NCBI GenBank assembly: GCA_033002965.1 | Contig: JAURVB010012933.1 | Span: forward strand, 62,001 to 126,000 | DNA length: 64,000 bases | Reading direction: 5' to 3' | Origin: Piper betle | Taxonomy: Eukaryota > Streptophyta > Magnoliopsida > Piperales > Piperaceae | In this document: in pieces, positions 12,201 through 25,361 of the stretch | Position numbering within the stretch: the stretch's first letter is position 1 | Layout of the letters: every line of letters starts with the position of its first letter | Translations under genes and position numbers: made by a program | The notes under the pieces: model-generated | Seen by the model: only the letters and a program-made list of their open reading frames with translations | The model's database searches: none | Told to the model about the DNA's origin: nothing

Positions 12201-15200
12201 GACCTTGAGGTTATAGAATTTGATGAATTGAATAAAATTGGGCTTTGTGCTTGTGAAATTGGTGCTTGCCAATTCTAAGCTTGACGTTGGTGAGAAATTG
12301 ATGATCCACCCGCCTTGATGTCAGCAAGGAGTTGACATTCCCCTTCCACTGTTCCCCGCCAACCTCCTGGCTCATTTAAAATTTAAAACAAAAGGGGTTT
12401 GAATCTGCCACGTGAGAAATTGATCATCCACCCAGCATGATGTGGGCAAGGAGTCAATCATCCATCTTTCACTGTTCCCCACCAACGTCCAGGCTTATTA
12501 AAATCTAAAAACAAGAGAGTCTAAATCTGCCTGGTTCAAAAAGTAATCCAAATCCCGATTTGGCACATGCCAAGATTAATTCTGCATTGCATCCAGGAAT
12601 TGAAATTCAACATAGCGTGGATAATTTGAAAATTGTTTGTACCCACTGCTTTTGTTATGTTTCAAATATTTTAGATTTACATATGTAAGATTATTGGGTC
12701 TTAATCAAGGTATTTTCTTTTGATATCACAACCACTTGTTTCTTTGGCAGTTAATGTGGATGATGCTATGGATGACATTGTCCGCCAGTTTAAAGGTGTT
12801 TCTGATGGTCTTCTTCGAAAAGTTTCTGGGTCTTCTGGCATCTCCTATGTGGCTTCACCACTTACGGAAGGAAATCTTGCTTTACCTTGGAATGAAGATG
12901 AGGGAAGCAAGTTTAGTTCAGGGGATACTAATCTTGCAACATCAATGACCCTTTCTGATGATGATAATGGTGCAAAAAATGAGCGGCACAATGAAGTGAC
13001 AAATGGTTGGCATTCAGACAACGAATTGAACTCTAAAAGCTTTCCACCTCGTGTGGTTAAGCATTTTGATGAGTCCGGTGTTTTATCTGCTAAAATAATT
13101 TATCCATTGGAGGAGTTTGGAGGACTTGGCTCAGCGAGGTTGGCATTGGATGCATCAGTTGGACATGGAAGTGCTTTTGAAGAGTCAGTTGCAGTTCCAC
13201 CTGAGGTATAGTGAGTCATTTTAGCCCCAATTGCAACTTGTTGGAAACCAATTGCAGGTTCAGTATACCACTAAGCAGATGTGAAAATAATAAACCAACC
13301 TTCATCATCATTTAAATTTATCCAAGTATTTGCCTCTGATTTCACAATATAGGCATTTTTCAATGGGCAAAATTTTGGTTTATCAAGAAAAGGCGAGTGG
13401 TTAAATTTTTGTAATTACTCTTATACAGTGCTTCAATAATAATTACCAAAAAGTAATAGCTCAGTGCAACCATGGTAAATTTTGTAGGATCAACTGGACT
13501 AAATTTGGACCCCTGATTGAAGTAAAAAGTATCTGATTAATCAACTGTTCTTTTTTCCAAATTGAGGTTTATAGTTATTTTATCGAATGAGTAGTTAGTT
13601 GCTCATGTAGTTTTTAGCTTTCTAATAGCAGAAAGGTGAGTGGGATGCATGATTAGTTGATCATGTAGTTGTCTTTGTCATGTGTATTTTATTTATGGGC
13701 ATTTGAATCACATTTTGAATGTTTGTTTAGAAGATAAGAGGATACAATACTCTGGCAACCTTAATTCTGTTGTGTGATTATTCAATCATGGTTTATCTTG
13801 TGTGAATCCATGCAGTGGTCTCCATCTAATGTTAGTGTGCCCCTGCTAAATTTAGTGGACAAAATTTTTCAGCTTAAGCGTAGAGGTTGGTTGAGGTGAG
13901 TTTATGGAGCAATTTCCCATTAATTTTTCAATGTGTTTGTATATTTATTTGTTGAGAATGCATTCTTCAACTGACTGCTTACTATTAGTTGCTATTTCAT
14001 TTAGGAGGCAGGTATATTGGATTTCTAAGCAAATATTACAGCTGGTTATGGAAGATGCACTAGATGATTGGCTTTTAAACCAAATTCAGTTGCTTCGAAG
14101 AGATGATGTAGTTGCTGCAGGAATAAGATGGGTTTCAGATGTAAGAATCAACTTGTAATCTACTATCATTACTGTTTCTACTTGGAAATACTGATCTGTG
14201 GGATCTTAATTGCATTTGTTTTGAGATTTGATTCGTGATATTGTATAGCACTTGTTAGGGGAAAAGACCATTTGATGTTATTATACCTCATTAACCATTA
14301 CTAGGCAAGATGTCGCTCTAAGCACTACTTATATTACTGATAAACATTATTTTTATAGATAAACTCTCATTGAATAATGAGATGGACTATATAATAATAT
14401 AATATCTTAGATATGACTTTTATTGACTTTGACTTTAAAGATAGATCCTAATTAAATGAGAAGATGGGCTACAATAATTTATTTTATTTTGTTGTATTTT
14501 GATTAGTTAAATCTCTTACTTTTAATCAGAGGTCAGTACTTAGTTCTCCCTTGATTAATTAGAGTAGATTAAGTGGAAGGTGATGATGATAACGACAATG
14601 ACATCTTATGTACCAATTTGATAAATGTATTATATCATTGAAGATAATTGTGATTTTGTATTTCTTTTTCCTGGACAGTTCATCTATAATGTGTTTCTTC
14701 TTTTTGTCAGATTCTCTGGCCAAATGGTGTATTCTTTTTGAAATTGGAACTGAGCACTGATACACCATCTAGCTCAAAGCTTCCCAGTGATGCAACTAGA
14801 CAAGTTGGCAATAGGGCATCTAGATCTGGATCTTTTGAGAGCCAGCTGGAGGCAGCTCGTAGAGCTAGTGACATAAAGAAATTGCTTCTTGGTATGGAAA
14901 CATCAATTATCCTGTATTGTTTGCCACTTTCTTTTTAAAGTGAATTATTACCATAATGTGAATTGCTCGTTAGTTCAGTTTGTTTAAGCACCTTAAGTAG
15001 CTAGTACAGGAAGATATTTGGCGGTGATGGAAAACTCTTGTTATTTGTTGTTATATTTATGTGACTTTTTGGTGCATCTTGATTGCACTATCCTTATTCA
15101 TCAGCCAATCTGTTTTCTGAGCTGATCTAATATTGTAGAAATATTTCACAAGCATGTAAGGTGAGGAAAACCATGCATATGACCCCTTAGTCTGTGATTA

Positions 15201-15587
15201 GCTTTTTTTAAAATATTTATTTTGAAGAATCTGGAGTTTTTGTGTGAGCTCCATAATGTTCATTAATTAGTTGGTGTTTTTATACTTGAAGGTGGAGCTC
15301 CTTCAGCTTTAGTGAGTTTGATTGGCCAAAAACAGTATCGCCGTTGTGCAAAAGACATATATTTCTTTCTTCAGGTGATTTGTTTTCGTTGCAGCCAGTA
15401 AGTTGCTTTTGATTCCTTATTGTGTCAAGAAACATTTGCTCATTTGTTTGCCTTGGCATTTCAGTCCACCACATGTCTAAAGCAGCTTGCATACTGTTTG
15501 CTGGAACTAGTTCTTCTTTCAGTGTTTCCGGAGCTGTATAACCTTGTTGAAGACATCCATGAGAAAGCTTATCCTCAATCTATGTGA
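6298..15587 (+). CDS. PXA-PX-nexin C-terminal domain protein (SNX13/14/Mdm1-like sorting nexin)
   Basis: Fifteen exons by splice consensus and frame: 6298-6403, 7137-7539, 7644-7821, 8107-8240, 9523-10236, 11207-11307, 11389-11533, 11624-11692, 11776-11821, 12751-13205, 13816-13895, 14005-14140, 14711-14891, 15292-15374, 15465-15587. The product would be 984 residues once one base missing from the A run at 9854-9860 is counted. Order: hydrophobic N-terminal hairpin (VRTVWWAICVLLLAFFLS, then IPIAFLIFAVLRLL), PXA domain in exons 2-5, low-complexity linker, PX domain in exons 6-8 with the phosphoinositide-binding RRYRNF motif, and a nexin C-terminal domain in exons 10-15 (RQVYWISKQILQ). Proteins of this family sit on ER or endosome membranes and bind phosphoinositides. 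The start could also be the second ATG at 6313 (MESVEDLVEEAK). The GT/AG sites and phases agree at every junction. Confidence 0.92.
6787..6942 (+). mobile_element. Au-like SINE fragment in intron 1 of the sorting nexin
   Basis: The stretch reads like the body of the widespread plant Au SINE: GACCTTGGGATCTTGGGTTTGAG (a B-box-like GGTTTGAGTC), GGAAACAGCGACTTTGCAAAATG, CAGGGTAAGGCTGC, and a closing GGTTCGACCCTTCC..GCGCCC followed by a T-rich end. I recognised it from memory of the family. The 5' tRNA-like part looks incomplete and the copy is diverged. Confidence 0.7.
8241..9522 (+). other. Large intron 4 of the sorting nexin
   Basis: About 1.3 kb of AT-rich intron starting GTAAGC and ending ATACATAG. 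No coding content or recognisable repeat was seen. Confidence 0.8.
12293..12536 (+). repeat. Two-copy tandem repeat, 122-bp period, in intron 9 of the sorting nexin
   Basis: Copies start at 12293 and 12415, each opening AGAAATTGATSATCCACCC. Both carry GCAAGGAGT, CACTGTTCCCC and AATCTGCC at matching offsets. They are diverged by roughly a fifth, so the duplication is not recent. The segment is more GC-rich than the surrounding intron. Confidence 0.8.
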
Positions 15588-16948
15588 GTAGGGTGGACAA
15601 CTCTATCCATTTATTTCCGGATAGCTTTGACCTCTGTTAATCAATAGTTCTGATTGTTACTACCGTGCAAAGGGTGTGATCCCCTCTTTGGAGCCTCTGG
15701 TGTTATCTGTCCTTTGAAACAGGATGTATTGGCGTAGGCGTCCTTGGTAACGGATTCTCTCAATCTGAACTCAATGTATCTTTAAACTGTAAATGTGTAC
15801 ATTCTTAAATATGCATAGGTTTATTTAGTCATGGATCATTTTCTACCTTCAAAATTGTGATTTCGGAAATGAAAGGTTTATGTTTTTCACATTTTTATTG
15901 GTGTATATGTTTGTTATTGGCCTGTTTGGGATTTTTGTCTGGTTGACAAAGTTGGAATTATTTTCGAACTATTGGTCGTACTTCCTATTTACTTTACATT
16001 ATCTATCTTGGAATTTTTATGTGTTTTAATGCTTAAAATGCTGCAGTGTTAGTCTTTGAGGCCAGAATACTAATGCTTATGAACACACATTGACGATAAC
16101 CTTATTATTGGTGAAAAGATGTTCTCGGCCTTGATTTATTGGCTATCCGCAGCAAGATAATGACAATTTCTTTATCTTTATATGTGAAAATTTAGTGTTG
16201 AAAGAAAGTATAATTGGATAATGTCTCGTTCAATTAAAGATTTAATCATCAAGCTATCATATGGTTCATTGACGCTACTTGCAAATATAAACAAGTTGTA
16301 TGTAATATTTGCTTTCATGGAATCCCAAAGCCCATCTCAAAGTCAAAATATAAACTTCTCATTAAATTAAAACATGAACCTTGCTAAAAAAAGGTCAAAA
16401 TAGCACACATCGAGCCTTCTATGCGTTACACCAAAACTTGCACGTCTGCATTTATATTATGACTCATTGCACTTCCCTTTTATTTATTTATAAAATTTTA
16501 TGCTCTGAACAGTAATTGATTTTCACTGAATGAAGAATTTTATTTTTTTCCTGAAATTGAATTTGTGTGGATGGTCCTGTATCGAAATCGAATGCAAAAA
16601 TTGCTGGAATGTTGGTCTTAAAGGTTGGTAGGAATGCGCTTGTAGATCTGTACCATTTTAGAGAGATCATTTAAGGTTAACAGTGAAGTCTGTAGCTTTA
16701 GTTTTTACCACTGATATGATAACATGATATGAGCTTCTCTGTGGGAATGCTCCATGCTCTTCATTTTGCTTTTTGTGAGGGTATATACTTTTATCTCTTT
16801 TGGGTTAAAGAGTCATGGTAATAATGTTCTTTTTTATCTTCTCTAGGGAAAAAATCACAGTTGTGAGAAACCCAAAATCACACACTAATTAATGTAAAAG
16901 TGAACACATGAGCTCATCGCAGAGAATAAAAAAGAGAGAGAAACACCA
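15588..16948. other. Convergent intergenic region
   Basis: This 1.4-kb AT-rich segment separates the 3' ends of the sorting nexin (+) and FTIP1-like (-) genes, so it should contain both 3' UTRs and polyadenylation sites. No gene or clear repeat was seen. Confidence 0.6.
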
Positions 16949-19339
16949 TCAAAGCAAGCTATCACTACGAGCAGGCAGACGCTTGAAGAAGTTGCTGGGC
17001 ACCGACGGCAACTTGCTGCGGAACCTTGGATGGCGAAGCATGTAGAGACCCCCCACCATGGCTATTACTCTGAAGGGTGTCACATACAGCACCACTGCAG
17101 CACATAGGCAAAACACTATGAACAGACTAGTGGCTCTTGGGTCTCTCCAACTCAAAAGAGATTGAAACCTTTCCCCCTGTGTTGCAATGTCACCGACCAC
17201 AGTCTGTATCCTCCCTGCCACACTTCTCAACCTGTCATACCTCATCCTCACTATGTCATGAGGCTTTGAAGTTGGGAATGTGTCAAACTCTTCATCAAGC
17301 TCATCTGGGTGGACGGCCTCTGCCCATGACAGCCTAGTGTCCATGTGTGGAGGGTGCTTTGGCCTGAATCTATAGTTCCAAATGCCTATCAAAAACATGT
17401 ATAGGAAGATGGTTGGTAGTATCAGTTCTGGGTACCAGATCAATATGAGGAAGAGGACATGCACTAGGATGGTGGTGACTGGGTTCTTCCAATGGCTTAT
17501 ATCATTGAACCACCTCCCAATTGAGATCGTACTTGAAAGCAGAGACATGATTCTGAAGAAGTTGGCCTTGCTTCGTCTCATGCTCCACATATGCGAATCT
17601 ACATCAAGCATGTACTCGACCACCTCCTTGCGCAAGGGGGCTCGGCACGGCCGAGCCTTGTGGCAACTATGTTCATAGCTTGGTACCTCAAATTATCCAA
17701 CTGATTGATTGTGAAGGGATGGATGTAATGCATCTTGGGAAGTAGAGGATGGCTGTACAAGTATATCGTGTTGGCTAAAGAGAGGCAGGTGAAACGAATT
17801 GCCAATTGGAGCTCCCCATCTTCTTAACACCGGATGGATGTAGCACAAGAAGTGGGTAGGAATGTGTGTAGATGCGATCAGACTCCAAAGTCGACAATCT
17901 AATTCTCACCTTGCCAATCTTTGAGTCTCTAGCACCTGTGGCAGCCTTCTCTCCACCTCCAAGGTGGCAATTGTCAAAGACTCCAAGAGTGATCACAGTA
18001 CACGGGTCATAAACTTCCCATGTGTATTGCTCATTCCATTTGGGATTGAAGCTATCCATGATGGTTCTGGTACGTACCCATTTTTGTGCAAACTTAGCTA
18101 CGCAGTATGCATCGGTTGTGCCCCGGCCACCATCCTTCATCTTCATGGGAAGCAGGCCTTGTGCACTAAGAATACCAACCTCCAAAATGCCCACTGGTTG
18201 CTTCCATAGTTGTCTGGCAGTTGGGCGCTGGTCGCTAATGTACATGGTGGACTCGTCTAGTACATGGTAAGCCCCTTCTAGGCAGACCCTGAGGTGCACC
18301 CTGCTTGAGAACCTGAGCTCCTTCCTCGTCTCACCTTCCAACACTCCAAACCCAAACCTCTCAAGGTTGAACCAGCGTGAATGGACCGGCCTGTGGTCCA
18401 GCCTCCTCTCAAAAATGGTGAGTGGAAGAATGATCCTCCCCAGCACCTCATCTTTGGAAGGGTGAACCCTGTCCTCCACAGTTAACACAAGCTGCTCTTC
18501 GAATGGCTCAGCCGCCACAAACACCAAGTCCTCATTCCACATTGGGTTCATGGTCCTAGTGGGGTTGATCTTGGTCTTGAGAACTTGGTGTCCTACTTGG
18601 GCTTTGACATAGGCCTCTGGTAATCTGCCCTTCTCACTTGGTTGTATGTCTTGGGCTTCGATCACATTCACTCTAATGTACCATAGCTTTGGGGAGACGT
18701 ACACTTTTGATCTGGTGTTGAACACACCCTCACCTTGAACAGAGGCAGCATCAGAGTGCCAAGCCTCTGGGAATGCTTCATCAGCTTGTGTGCCCATCCA
18801 AACTGCAAGCATGACTTCACCCTTCACTTTGCCCCCTCTCCTGTCCTCCAACCTGTACCACTGTGGGGCTAGTGGGCTGTCTGGGGGTACTCTTGAAGGC
18901 ACCTCATTCATATCAAAGATCACCTTCCCAATATAGTCATCCCTCGTCACCATCTCCTTGTCCTTGATGAAAACCTCCAACACCGTCGATTGGATTTTGT
19001 CTTTGGAGAATGCAAAAACTTGGTTCCATTCTGGGTGTTGCTTCTTCTCAAAGTGCTTGGTGGTGCCTTTGTAGTTGCCCAGCTTCACCTCCACGTATGG
19101 GTCGCAGCTACCGGCTATGGAGCTTGGGGGAGGTCCTTGGCCTTGACAACTCTGACGTAGAGGTATTGCATCTGCTCAACAAGGTCATATGTGCTTGTGT
19201 ACTTGTCTCCGCTCATCCACCCACCACCACCGCTGCGAGATGCACCCATTGGCCATCTCTCCCCTAGTCTGGGATGTGTGTCCTTCAATCGGAAGTCCTC
19301 CTGTTGGGTATTGCTAGAACTATGAGTTGCAGGGTGCAT
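16949..19339 (-). CDS. FTIP1: FT-interacting protein 1-type MCTP (three C2 domains plus C-terminal membrane region)
   Basis: Intronless, as usual for plant MCTPs. About 797 residues once three one-base deficits are counted (homopolymers at 19126-19130, 17814-17817 and 17636-17640); Arabidopsis FTIP1 is about the same size. The N-terminus has EDFRLKDTHPRLGERWP, then C2 domain 1 (YVEVKLGNYKGTTKHFEKK), C2 domain 2 (YVKAQVGHQVLKTKINP) and C2 domain 3 (TTDAYCVAKFAQKWVRTRT). The C-terminal phosphoribosyltransferase-C-like region has two hydrophobic hairpins (around LVHVLFLILIWYPELILP and LFIVFCLCAAVVLYVTPF) and ends in RLPARSDSLL. The LGERWP and VQGEGV segments and YISDQRPTARQLWK favour FTIP1 over the FTIP3/4 branch. 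FTIP1 is an ER and plasmodesmal membrane protein that helps the FT florigen pass from companion cells to sieve elements. The three breaks look like sequence errors because everything else is conserved. Confidence 0.85.
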
Positions 19340-21316
19340 GATTACTGGTATCGCTTGCAGCGGTTGCTGTGACCCAATTGAAGTGCTCCCCTGTTCTTTA
19401 GGAGCTATAATAACAGTGATGATGTTCTTCTTCCTATATACATATCAGCCACATCCGTTTGTTCTTTAGCATTTTTAGTAACATCAGAACTACTTGTACT
19501 CAGATAGCAGTTTATGTGCGAAGGATGGAATCCGATGAATTATGAACCTTGGAGCCAATTTCACCTCTTACAATATGTGATAAAAGCCTTTTTCTCTATG
19601 GAAAATAAATTTGTAAAATGCCAATAAATAAATAGAGGAGAGAGTTTTTACCCGGATGAAACTGATTTTCGTTTTAGGCTTGATATTTGGATCTTCAAGA
19701 TATCACAGCAGGACTAGTATCTCATTCCACATCGTTCTTACACGAGTTTTGGTAGGACAACCAGTTTCATAGTTGTGGTCTTTTCAGTGAAGTGGGAAGC
19801 TACCAAGTGATGCAAAGCTCTATTGCCAAGCAAAGGAAATGATGAGTGAATGAAAGCAAAAGATGAAGAAAGGAATCACCAACATGTTACCTCTCTTTCT
19901 CTATATGTAACAGATCAGATGGCAGGCTTTGTGTCCATGAATGGATGGTATAAAAAGGCTTGCTTTGTTTATTAACCTGTAACCGAGTCCTGGAAGTTGA
20001 TGGCCTGATATTATAAAACTTTGTAAGCCAGTTCACACAGGTGATGAATGGGAGTGAGGAGATGCTTCTAATATTTGCTCAAGGAGAGAGGCAGAGACAT
20101 TGAAGAGTATCCATTTGCTTAGTTTATAAGCAGTTGGTAAAAGTGAGAGTGCAAAATGCTTGGTGTGTGATTATATACAGGTCGATTCCCATGCGGGTGA
20201 TATAAAGCTAAACTTGGCAAGCACTTATCTTTCTTCTAACTGGGTCGAGGTGACAGATTGCACCAAATATGCCTTGGTCCTCAGTTTGTTTTAAAGGGGA
20301 CTTACAATGTTTAAGTAGTATAGTAGGGTATTCATGCAATTATAGCTTGACGTTGGGCGAGGTATTTCTGCTTTGATCTTTATTGCATGATACATGATGC
20401 TAGATTTCAAAGGGAAGATGGGCAGGCAAGCATATGGGTAAAGCAATGGCTTTGGAAAGTAGGGAAAAGAGAGTCGAAAAGCTTAATATTCCATTAACCT
20501 TTGGTGAAGATGCTTGTTTTCTGCTTTATTCTCTTTGTATTCAATTGATTTCAAGGCCCAACATGCAGTCCCTCCTTTCCAAATCTCAAACATATTTTTT
20601 TATCAGCGAAAAAAAAAATTAAGTTGTCAAATTCTCTAACTTGTACTAATAGCGCATTAGGCAGGTGATCCAATAATAAATAATATTTCGTGTTGGGCCG
20701 GTTCAATTCATAGATGAAGTGGGCCTCTTGGCCCATGAATTGCAAGGTCCAAGACCTTATACAGGTCTCCATATTCTTCGAGTACCTTCTAAATAAAAGG
20801 CATCCATTCTTTCCTTCATAACCAATTTCTGGCTAAATAACATGAAACTAGACGTTCTTCATTCAAATGAGACAATTTGCACTGATGAATAAACATGGAG
20901 GAATCGTGATATCTTGAAAACACCAAAAATGTTAGGTTCAACCACTAGGACACTAAGAAATCATAGAGGCAAATGATCAACACAGCATCAATCCAATTCC
21001 AAGAAGCTAAAAGGAAACTAGGGTTTCTCTCACAACACCACTTTGCTACATGTAATCGACCACATGTAATCTAGATACATACTTAAGGAGGCTAAAAGCA
21101 AGTATCATTATGCCGCCAACAGGTCATCATCCGCATTATTCCTTGCAGAAGACATGGGAAATTTAATTTTCTGTTTTTGAAAAAAGACACAAAACAAAAC
21201 AAAAATCTCAAGGAGGGTAGAGCTGCCGCCTCCACATTTCCAATTAATGTCCTAATAGCTCAAGGGTAATTTCCGCAAAATTATAAATAAAGGTAAAGAG
21301 CTAATAAATCACTCAG
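19340..21316. other. Upstream region of the FTIP1-like gene
   Basis: Two kilobases of AT-rich DNA between the FTIP1-like start codon and the 3' end of the GCK-domain gene, both on the minus strand. It should hold the FTIP1 promoter. No gene or clear repeat was seen. Confidence 0.55.
19431..19446 (-). promoter_or_regulatory. Candidate TATA box of the FTIP1-like gene
   Basis: On the minus strand the sequence reads ATATGTATATAGGAA about 95 bases before the ATG. Position and sequence fit a TATA box, but no transcript start is visible. Confidence 0.3.
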
Positions 21317-22534
21317 TTATCTTCCAGCTTCAAGTGCCTCACTTGGTGGTTTCTCCTCAGTAGCTTGCCCGAGTTCCCTTGCAGCCTCTTCCTCCATGGC
21401 CTTCTCAGCCTGAAGAATGGGAGCATAATAGTCAGCATGAGCATCCATGCACTTTTTGAGAAGGCCAGTTACCTCAAAGCACTTCTCGGCCACATCCTCC
21501 TTGCCCTTTTCTGCTTCCTCCACACATTTCTCCCACGCGATGAAAGTCTCCTTGCAGCCCCCGCCTTTCATGAACAAGCAAAATCCACACTCCCCTTCCC
21601 CCTCTTCCTCCACCTCTTCAGTCGCATCACCCACCTTCTCATCTAGTGTACCAGCTACATCCGGCAGACCCGATGTGGCCTGAGAATCTGAAGTTTTAGG
21701 TGCAGTGGCAGGTTGAGCCTGACTTGAATCAACAGGATTTGAAGCATTGGAACTTTCATCAACACTACTGCTAGATTGAACATGGGTTTTGGGATGGAAT
21801 TCATTTTGTGACATCTGATACAAAAGCATGAAACAAATTTAGTTCAGCCATACTCGCATACAAAAATAGCATGCCCTCCATATATACAACAGTTTCAGCA
21901 TTCTTTGCATCAAAAAGAAACTTGTTCTACTAAACAAACGAAAAAAAGAAAGAAGAATGATGAAATGGAATGAAACGGATAATGGTTTCATATGTAGAGA
22001 GGAACTATTACATCAGAATTAATAAGTCAATACATTAGTGACACAGCAACATACGTAAGTAAGCTGCATCATGAAATATACAGATAACAAAAGCAGCAGA
22101 ACTACAGTAATGTGGGGGAACTTCTCACATTTCCTTCAACTAATTTACGTCTAGTTAAATTACTGTATGACTAATACTAACATATGACTAGTTAATGTTG
22201 ACGCAACGGTTCTCGACACACAATAATAGAACACTAAATACTAAGCAACCAAAGCGCAAATACAAAACACAAGAACCCGAACCAGCCACAATAAAGCAAC
22301 TTAGAAGGAAAGAATTTGTACAACGCCACCGTAAACAACTGATCAACAGAATCATCCATTTCCACACAAACACAATTGGCATCGTACACAAATAGACAGT
22401 GATGCAGCCACTAAAATCGAATGCTCCAAAAAACAATGCACACAAATGCTGAGCACTAAAAAAAGGAATCTAAACTTTCCTCCATTTTGCAAGTCGAGAA
22501 GGTGACAAGAGATAACCTGAGCTGCGGCGGCCAT
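21317..22534 (-). CDS. GCK-domain protein (plant CHCH-like cysteine protein)
   Basis: Two exons: 22517-22534 (MAAAAQ, donor CAG|GTTATC) and 21317-21814 (acceptor TATCAG just before ATGTCACAA), joined in phase 0 to give 171 residues. The first ~75 residues are Ser/Ala/Thr-rich and disordered, followed by an acidic stretch (EEVEEEGEGE). The GCK domain covers about residues 77-130: CGFCLFMKGGGCKE, then WEKCVEEAEK, EKCFEVTGLLKKC. Its spaced cysteines and the GGGCK core are the family signature. The C-terminus is helical and charged. Function is not firmly known; the cysteine pattern resembles twin-CX9C-like mitochondrial proteins, which is only a suggestion. An alternative start within exon 2 (the ATG right after the acceptor) would still keep the whole domain. 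Confidence 0.85.
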
Positions 22535-23309
22535 GGCGACGGCGGTGGTGGCGGAAGGCCGCCGCCAGCGAGGGGGCGGCGAAGAGAAGGGAGGGCGGCT
22601 AGGGTAGGAAATGTTTTGACTTGAGGGGCAAGGCACCAGGGCTTGGCCACGCCACCAGGTCCAGCTTAGGCTACCCTCTCTCTAACAACTAACCACCGCC
22701 CGACCCGACCCGACTCGACCAGACCCGACCTGGCCGGGCACTATGCCCCACCCCCTTTATTTTTCTTCCATTATTACATTTATTTATTTATTATTTTTAA
22801 AAATTAAATCACATTTTTCTTCTTTTCTTTCTTATTGTGTGGGTTTTAGGCTCCTGAGTCCCGGGGTGTGATTTGGTTTTAATAAATAATAAATAAAAAA
22901 TATTATGGCAACACAAAATACAAATTCATAAACGGCACAGATGAAAAAAATACAAACAGATGGACTTCTAAGAGTGACGCTATTGGATCTTATTATTACA
23001 AGAGATTTTTTATTCTATCTATCTTTAAAAAATTATGTCTCAAAAAAAATCCTCTTTTAAGATGTATAACTTACAATTTAATTCAATTTCTTTTAGAATT
23101 AAACAAAAAATATAAAATAAAAAGGGCAAATCCTGCCTGGCCAACTTTTATATTATTTGTTACGACTCATTATAAATAAAAATTGAAAGGTCTAATTATT
23201 TATTAAAAAATTATTAAATTAAGTTAAAAATCAATATACACATCCCATTATCTTATGTCGATTGGCTTGGGGTGTGAAACTAATTTTTGGAGATTTTTCA
23301 AATGTGCTT

Positions 23310-23660
23310 TTTATTGAGGGTCCATTTAGTTAACATAAAACTAATGTAAATAGAAAAAAACAACATATAAAATAAAAATGTAAGAGATGAAATGGCATAA
23401 TTTTTTAAAAAAATTATTTACATGTTTGGATGGTAAAAATCTAAAACGAAAAAATATTCTTTTCTACGTGCACGTGCATGTGCATCCCATAATTTTTTTC
23501 TATTTTTTTAATTTTTATAAGAAATTTTTTTTAAATTTTTACATATTTTGACGGGAACTAAAATTTCTTTTAACTAAATTTTAAGACATTCAAACAAAAG
23601 AAATTTTTTTACTGCCAAATTTTTTTCATGAAATTTCGGGCCAACTAATTAGATCTAAAA
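23310..23660. repeat. Interspersed AT-rich repeat, copy 1
   Basis: It shares an ordered set of short blocks with 63020-63325 in the same orientation: GATGAAATGRCATAA, AATATTCTTTYC, TTTTTACATA..TTTTGAC, AACTAAAATT or AATTAAAAAATT, and CAAACAAAAGAAA followed by CCAAATTTT. Both copies are flanked by DNA without genes. The pattern suggests a non-autonomous element. Confidence 0.5.
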
Positions 23661-24142
23661 AAGTAGAGATTGTTTTCTTTAATACATCATTTGTCATGTA
23701 TAAGTTTACACATTATAAAGTTTTGTTTTTGATAAATCCTTTTTTCTTTGTTGTAAGGTGGGTGGACTAGAGCTAACCCATTTTTTAGTTTAGGAATGAC
23801 ACTCATGAAAGAGGGGTCGACGGTTGAGAGCATCCCATTGGTAGAAATCTAGACAAATAAAGGGTGTTCTAACTTCTAATAAACGGATCAAGCCCAAATT
23901 ATAAATCTCTCATTTTCAAGGATGGTCATGATTGCCTACAAAAACAATATATTGATAGTTAAAATTTCAACTCAATCTAATATTTTTAACTTTTTTATTT
24001 TAATTATCAAAATAATTATAATAAAAATTAATTTTAAAATATCAATAAGCTAGAGCATTTTTTAAAACTCTAAAAATATGTCTTAATGATGTCAAAAATA
24101 AAATAAAATTTTATTAACCTCTCTGTATATATACTCAACCTT

Positions 24143-24193
<51 letters not shown>
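24143..24193. repeat. (AT)n microsatellite
   Basis: About 25 uninterrupted AT units. Confidence 0.95.
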
Positions 24194-24196
<3 letters not shown>

Positions 24197-24549
24197 AATC
24201 TCATTATGTAGGTCTCAATTAAGAATGTTTAAATTAGATGTGTAGTTAATATAAATTATATGAGGTGTATCGCACCGTAACTTTTTTCTTATAAAAAAAT
24301 TAAAGTTGAAAACTTATTAATTTCATACGTAAACACAATCATTCGTATGACAAATTATACAGAATACAACTTGCTTTTTTTTACTTGTATATGATTGATC
24401 AATATTCAAAACCAATTCCGGCCATTATATATCGAGTGTCTGAAAAACAAATCCCGATTTTTTAGATATTAAATTTTAAGGCTTGGTTAACTCCTGAATT
24501 AACGTGGATCGAACTAAAAAAGGGTGTCCACAAATATCAGACCAAACCC

Positions 24550-24560
24550 GGGGGGGGGGG
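24550..24560. repeat. Poly-G run
   Basis: Eleven G in a row in AT-rich surroundings; length is likely uncertain in the assembly. Confidence 0.8.
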
Positions 24561-25361
24561 CATTGCTGGTTGTAATTTAAAGGTGAACAAGTGCACTCTG
24601 TAGTTAGTGATACGTTACATCAATTTTGGTAACACAACAGTTCTGTACAATAAACGTTTCCCTCTTTGAAGATTATCCAATACACAATGGTTCTCGACTC
24701 TTCCCAATTGTAAGTTTGGTAAGTATTGAAATTTTAAGGTGCATAAGTATAATAAGAAATACACCCTTTTCCAGTTCTAGCTAGTTGTTAAGCCGGGGTT
24801 GATACGTCATACCAATGCAAGAATGAAGGTTTTGACAAGAAGATAACGCCACCTAATTTTGCTTAGAAAAATAGATCGTTGACATTTCTCAATATGAATC
24901 TTAAGCACCAGTCTCAACAATTTGATAGCCTATTTTTTCATTTAATAAGACTCTTCTGCACTTGCTGCCATTTGTTTCCTTCATATATTGACTTTTAATT
25001 GTGTCTATTGTCGCAAGTCCAAGATTTGTCAATATCATAATCTTGTATAATATGAACCACATTATATCCACCAATGCTGTCACCATGTATTAAGTGAATC
25101 ATATTAAAAATACTCAATGTCAACTTTGGCTAGCATATATTGTCATCCATGATAGCTCGATCAATTCGGATAAACAAAGACAGACAGGTATAAACATGTA
25201 TGAAACGAGGCATGAGAAACTGGGGACATTCCAAGCTGCGCATCCTTATCTTTTGTTGATAGATATGAACAGGCATGACATGACCACCTGGAAGTCAATG
25301 TATATAGCTACATTTTGGTGTTGACGTTGGTGGTAATATCGATCCATTCAATATGAAGCAA

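Noticed and set aside
16949..19339. Calling the FTIP1-like gene a pseudogene
   Set aside because: All breaks are single-base homopolymer deficits, and the domains between them are strongly conserved with no nonsense substitutions or missing segments.
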